From the NCBI RefSeq assembly GCF_004216715.1, contig NZ_SGXG01000001.1, positions 4,386,501 through 4,450,500 on the forward strand: 64,000 bases of DNA, given 5' to 3'. The stretch is from Cecembia calidifontis. GTDB taxonomy: Bacteria; Bacteroidota; Bacteroidia; Cytophagales; Cyclobacteriaceae. This document shows positions 61,895 through 64,000 of the stretch, piece after piece (position 1 is the stretch's first letter; every line of letters starts with the position of its first letter). The position numbers and the translations under genes are program-made. The notes below the pieces were generated by a model, which did not search any database, was not told where the DNA came from, and saw only the letters and a program-made list of their open reading frames with translations.

Positions 61895-62779
61895 ATGACT
61901 GAATTATTCCCTAAAACTTTGGATTCCGAAGATATATTATTTCCATCAAAAATAACACTTCGCATTAAAGGAAAGCTTTTGTTACTGGATCGGCCATGGG
62001 TTATGGGGATTTTGAATATCACTCCAGACTCATTTTATCCAGGCAGCAGGGTGTTTAAAAATTTAGATGTTATCTTAAAAAAAGCGGAACAGATGATCCA
62101 AGAAGGTGCTGACATCCTGGATATCGGAGGATACAGTTCAAGGCCGGGTGCAGATGAGGTAAGCATTGAGGAAGAACTTGACCGTGTACTGCCTGCCATC
62201 AGTAGGATCAAAGAACATTTCCCGGAAACATTGGTCTCTGTGGACACTTTCAGAGCAAAAGTGGCAGAGGAATCCATTAATACCGGAGCAGATATTGTGA
62301 ATGACATCTCATCCGGGGAACTGGATCCTGACATGTTGGCAACTGTAGGCAAGCTGGAAGTACCCTACATTTCCATGCACATGAGAGGGACTCCCCGGGA
62401 CATGCAAAGCTTAACAGACTATCGGGATATACTTTCTGAAATCATGTATTTTTTTGCCAAAAAAAAGGAGGAATGTAGAAAAGCTGGCATAAAAGATGTG
62501 ATATTTGATCCAGGGTTTGGTTTTGCCAAAACTTTGGAGCAAAACTATTGGATTCTCAAAAATTTATCTTATTTTAAAACAATTCAGTCACCTATTTTGG
62601 TAGGGGTTTCAAGAAAGTCTATGATTTATAAAACTTTAGAAATCCCGGCTGAGGAGGCTTTAAATGGAACAACAGCCCTGAATATGGTCGCTCTCTTGAA
62701 TGGGGCAAATATTTTGAGGGTACATGATGTGAAAGAAGCAAAACAAACCGTATCATTATTTAACAAACTACAGGCTTGA
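61895..62779 (+). CDS. folP: Dihydropteroate synthase
   Basis: 294 residues from the ATG at 61895; a start 30 bp upstream overlaps the divergent gene. The pterin-binding signature is VMGILNITPDSFYPGS, with DILDIGGYSSRPGADEV and VSVDTFRAKVAEESI, VNDISSGELD, and the C-terminal GVSRKSMIYKTL, all typical of FolP (TIM barrel). It condenses p-aminobenzoate with dihydropterin pyrophosphate and is the sulfonamide target. It overlaps the start of cdaA. Confidence 0.94.
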   Translation: MTELFPKTLDSEDILFPSKITLRIKGKLLLLDRPWVMGILNITPDSFYPGSRVFKNLDVILKKAEQMIQEGADILDIGGYSSRPGADEVSIEEELDRVLPAISRIKEHFPETLVSVDTFRAKVAEESINTGADIVNDISSGELDPDMLATVGKLEVPYISMHMRGTPRDMQSLTDYRDILSEIMYFFAKKKEECRKAGIKDVIFDPGFGFAKTLEQNYWILKNLSYFKTIQSPILVGVSRKSMIYKTLEIPAEEALNGTTALNMVALLNGANILRVHDVKEAKQTVSLFNKLQA

Positions 62780-63645
62780 ACCTTTTATTTAAAATAGGAT
62801 TTTTGGACATCTCCATTGTGAATATCATCGATATCACCTTGGTGAGTATGCTTATTTATCAGGTTTATAAATTGCTCCGTGGCAGCGTTGCCATCAAAAT
62901 TTTTCTGGGATTCCTTTCCATTTACCTCATATACCTTTTGGTTAGTGCCCTCAAAATGGAATTGCTTTCCATCATTTTGGGACAATTTATGGGGGTAGGT
63001 GTGATAGCGGCCATTATCATCTTTGCTCCTGAGATAAGAAAATTCCTTTTGATTATCGGAAGGTCTTCTCTATTGTCCAATGAGAATTTCCTTCAGGAAC
63101 TGCTGTTTTGGAAAAAGAGAGAGTCACAGGCTTTTAACATCAACCCCATCATTGAGGCATCCAAAAGCCTCTCTGGCACCAATACCGGTGCTCTGATGGT
63201 CATTTCCAGTAATTCTGAACTGAAATTTTATGCAGAAAGCGGGGATATTTTGGATGCTGTAGTTTCCAAAAGGTTATTGGTCTCCATTTTCAACAAGTAC
63301 AGCCCACTCCACGATGGGGCAGTAATCATCTATAATGGGAAAGTAAAAGCAGCAAGATGTATCTTACCCGTAACAGAAAGAGATGTACCGGCCCAATTTG
63401 GCTTAAGACACCGGGCGGCTATAGGCATGTCAGAAGCTACAGACACCTTGGTTTTGGTGATTTCGGAAGAAACAGGACAGGTTTCCCTGGCAAAGAATGG
63501 AAAGATACTGCATAACCTTTCCTTCCAGGAAGTAAGGGAATTTATTAATGAATACCTTTCCGGTGTAGATATTGATGAAAAATTTGAGCCTATTTCAGCT
63601 TACGAAAGGCAGAACTTGAAGAGGACAAGTCCAAGCAATGCATAA
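62776..63645 (+). CDS. cdaA: Diadenylate cyclase (c-di-AMP synthase)
   Basis: 289 residues, starting with TTG at 62776 that overlaps the folP stop (TTGA). Three N-terminal membrane helices (IVNIIDITLVSMLIYQVYKL, IFLGFLSIYLIYLLVSAL, MGVGVIAAIIIFAPEI) are followed by a DAC domain with the catalytic DGA in HDGAVIIYNG and the RHR motif in LRHRAAIGMSE. It forms c-di-AMP from two ATP. The folP-cdaA pair is conserved in Bacteroidota. Confidence 0.93.
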   Translation: MNLLFKIGFLDISIVNIIDITLVSMLIYQVYKLLRGSVAIKIFLGFLSIYLIYLLVSALKMELLSIILGQFMGVGVIAAIIIFAPEIRKFLLIIGRSSLLSNENFLQELLFWKKRESQAFNINPIIEASKSLSGTNTGALMVISSNSELKFYAESGDILDAVVSKRLLVSIFNKYSPLHDGAVIIYNGKVKAARCILPVTERDVPAQFGLRHRAAIGMSEATDTLVLVISEETGQVSLAKNGKILHNLSFQEVREFINEYLSGVDIDEKFEPISAYERQNLKRTSPSNA

Positions 63646-63673
63646 AAAAAGGCGCCTCAGGCGCTTTTTTTTA
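63640..63673. terminator. Bidirectional terminator between cdaA and yicC
   Basis: A short stem GCGCC with GGCGC around a TCA loop, flanked by A7 and T8 runs, lies between the convergent genes. Confidence 0.85.
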
Positions 63674-64000
63674 TAGAATATTCAAAGATTGTTCTTTGAT
63701 TTTTTCCAGTTCATCTTTCATCAGCACCACAAAACGCTGCATATCTGCATCATTGGCCTTGGAACCGATGGTATTGATTTCCCTACCTATTTCCTGGGAA
63801 ATGAATCCCAGTTTTTTCCCCTGATTACTTTCTTCCAAAAGGTTTTTTTCAAAATAATCCAGGTGTGTTTCAAGCCTTACGATTTCTTCGGTGATATCTA
63901 TTTTTTCAAAATAATAAATGAGCTCCTGTTCAAAACGGTTTTTGTCAAAATCATTTTCCTCCAACCAATCTTTGAAATTGGCACGTATTCTGGTCCTGAT
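63671..64000 (-). CDS. YicC/YloC-like endoribonuclease, C-terminal part (5' end outside window)
   Basis: About 109 residues are visible, from the window edge (IRTRIRANFKDWLEEND) to the stop at 63671. The YicC C-terminal DUF1732 region is recognisable in TEEIVRLETHLDYFEKNLLE, QGKKLGFISQEIGREINTIGSKAND and VVLMKDELEKIKEQSLNI. The family cleaves RNA and is widely conserved. The N-terminal domain lies beyond the window. Confidence 0.92.
   Translation of the reverse strand: MRTRIRANFKDWLEENDFDKNRFEQELIYYFEKIDITEEIVRLETHLDYFEKNLLEESNQGKKLGFISQEIGREINTIGSKANDADMQRFVVLMKDELEKIKEQSLNIL

Overview
The window looks like a chromosomal segment of a Bacteroidota bacterium, most likely of the Cytophagales/Cyclobacteriaceae type (inference). 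Supporting this are a FecI-FecR-SusC-SusD unit, a short Bacteroidota-type MenE, an archaeal-type ProS, a DUF5916 protein, BT_3928-like DoxX and DUF1599 genes, an AT-rich background, and many AT-rich intergenic repeats. No rRNA, prophage, CRISPR array or defence island is visible.

Region 1 (1-26.3 kb) is an accessory cell-surface glycan locus, almost all on the minus strand. A winged-helix/nucleotidyltransferase-like regulator (22.5-23.1 kb) lies at its upstream end. Below it are a FemAB-like acetyltransferase, an O-acyltransferase (opposite strand), polytopic glycosyltransferases, a PglK/MsbA-like ABC flippase, a pseudaminic acid block (PseC, PseF, a tandem GNAT protein, PseI), a surface-carbohydrate GT-B protein, GT2 and GT4 glycosyltransferases and a HAD phosphatase. 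The genes suggest that a nonulosonate-containing polysaccharide is made, decorated and exported. PseB and PseG are not present. The locus has been hit by IS elements: an IS4-type element splits a GT4 gene, an IS1380-type element abuts pseC, and an IS1182-type element sits on an IS110 remnant.

Region 2 (24.3-33.7 kb) is mixed: an unknown membrane protein with an alpha/beta hydrolase, an exported protein, divergent menB and menE (menaquinone), a DUF2141 protein, an ATP-grasp protein, RluF and an OmpA-type lipoprotein. Two roughly 0.5 kb dispersed repeats separate these groups. A fourth IS (IS4-type) follows the OmpA gene.

Region 3 (35.4-41.8 kb) is a nutrient uptake unit: ECF sigma factor (frameshifted as given), FecR anti-sigma factor, SusC-type transporter with an N-terminal STN signalling domain, and SusD lipoprotein, closed by a strong terminator. 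A tRNA-Ser(TGA) follows, flanked by two diverged 125-bp repeats.

Region 4 (42.4-64 kb) is core chromosome: a polysaccharide deacetylase, a decayed DUF5916 gene, EcsC, aconitase, an MlaEFD-type lipid transport operon, a receiver protein, FloA-NfeD, ProS, a Gly/Trp/Met-rich lipoprotein, an outer-membrane protein, AroK-DoxX-DUF1599, FolP-CdaA and the end of a YicC gene. No IS is seen here and terminators are clear.

The main anomalies are four frameshifts at homopolymers (A11, T8, A9, T7), one accompanied by a nonsense codon; anti-readthrough hairpins near the transposase start in all four IS elements; and an incomplete pseudaminic acid pathway. I see no convincing wholly new multi-gene system.
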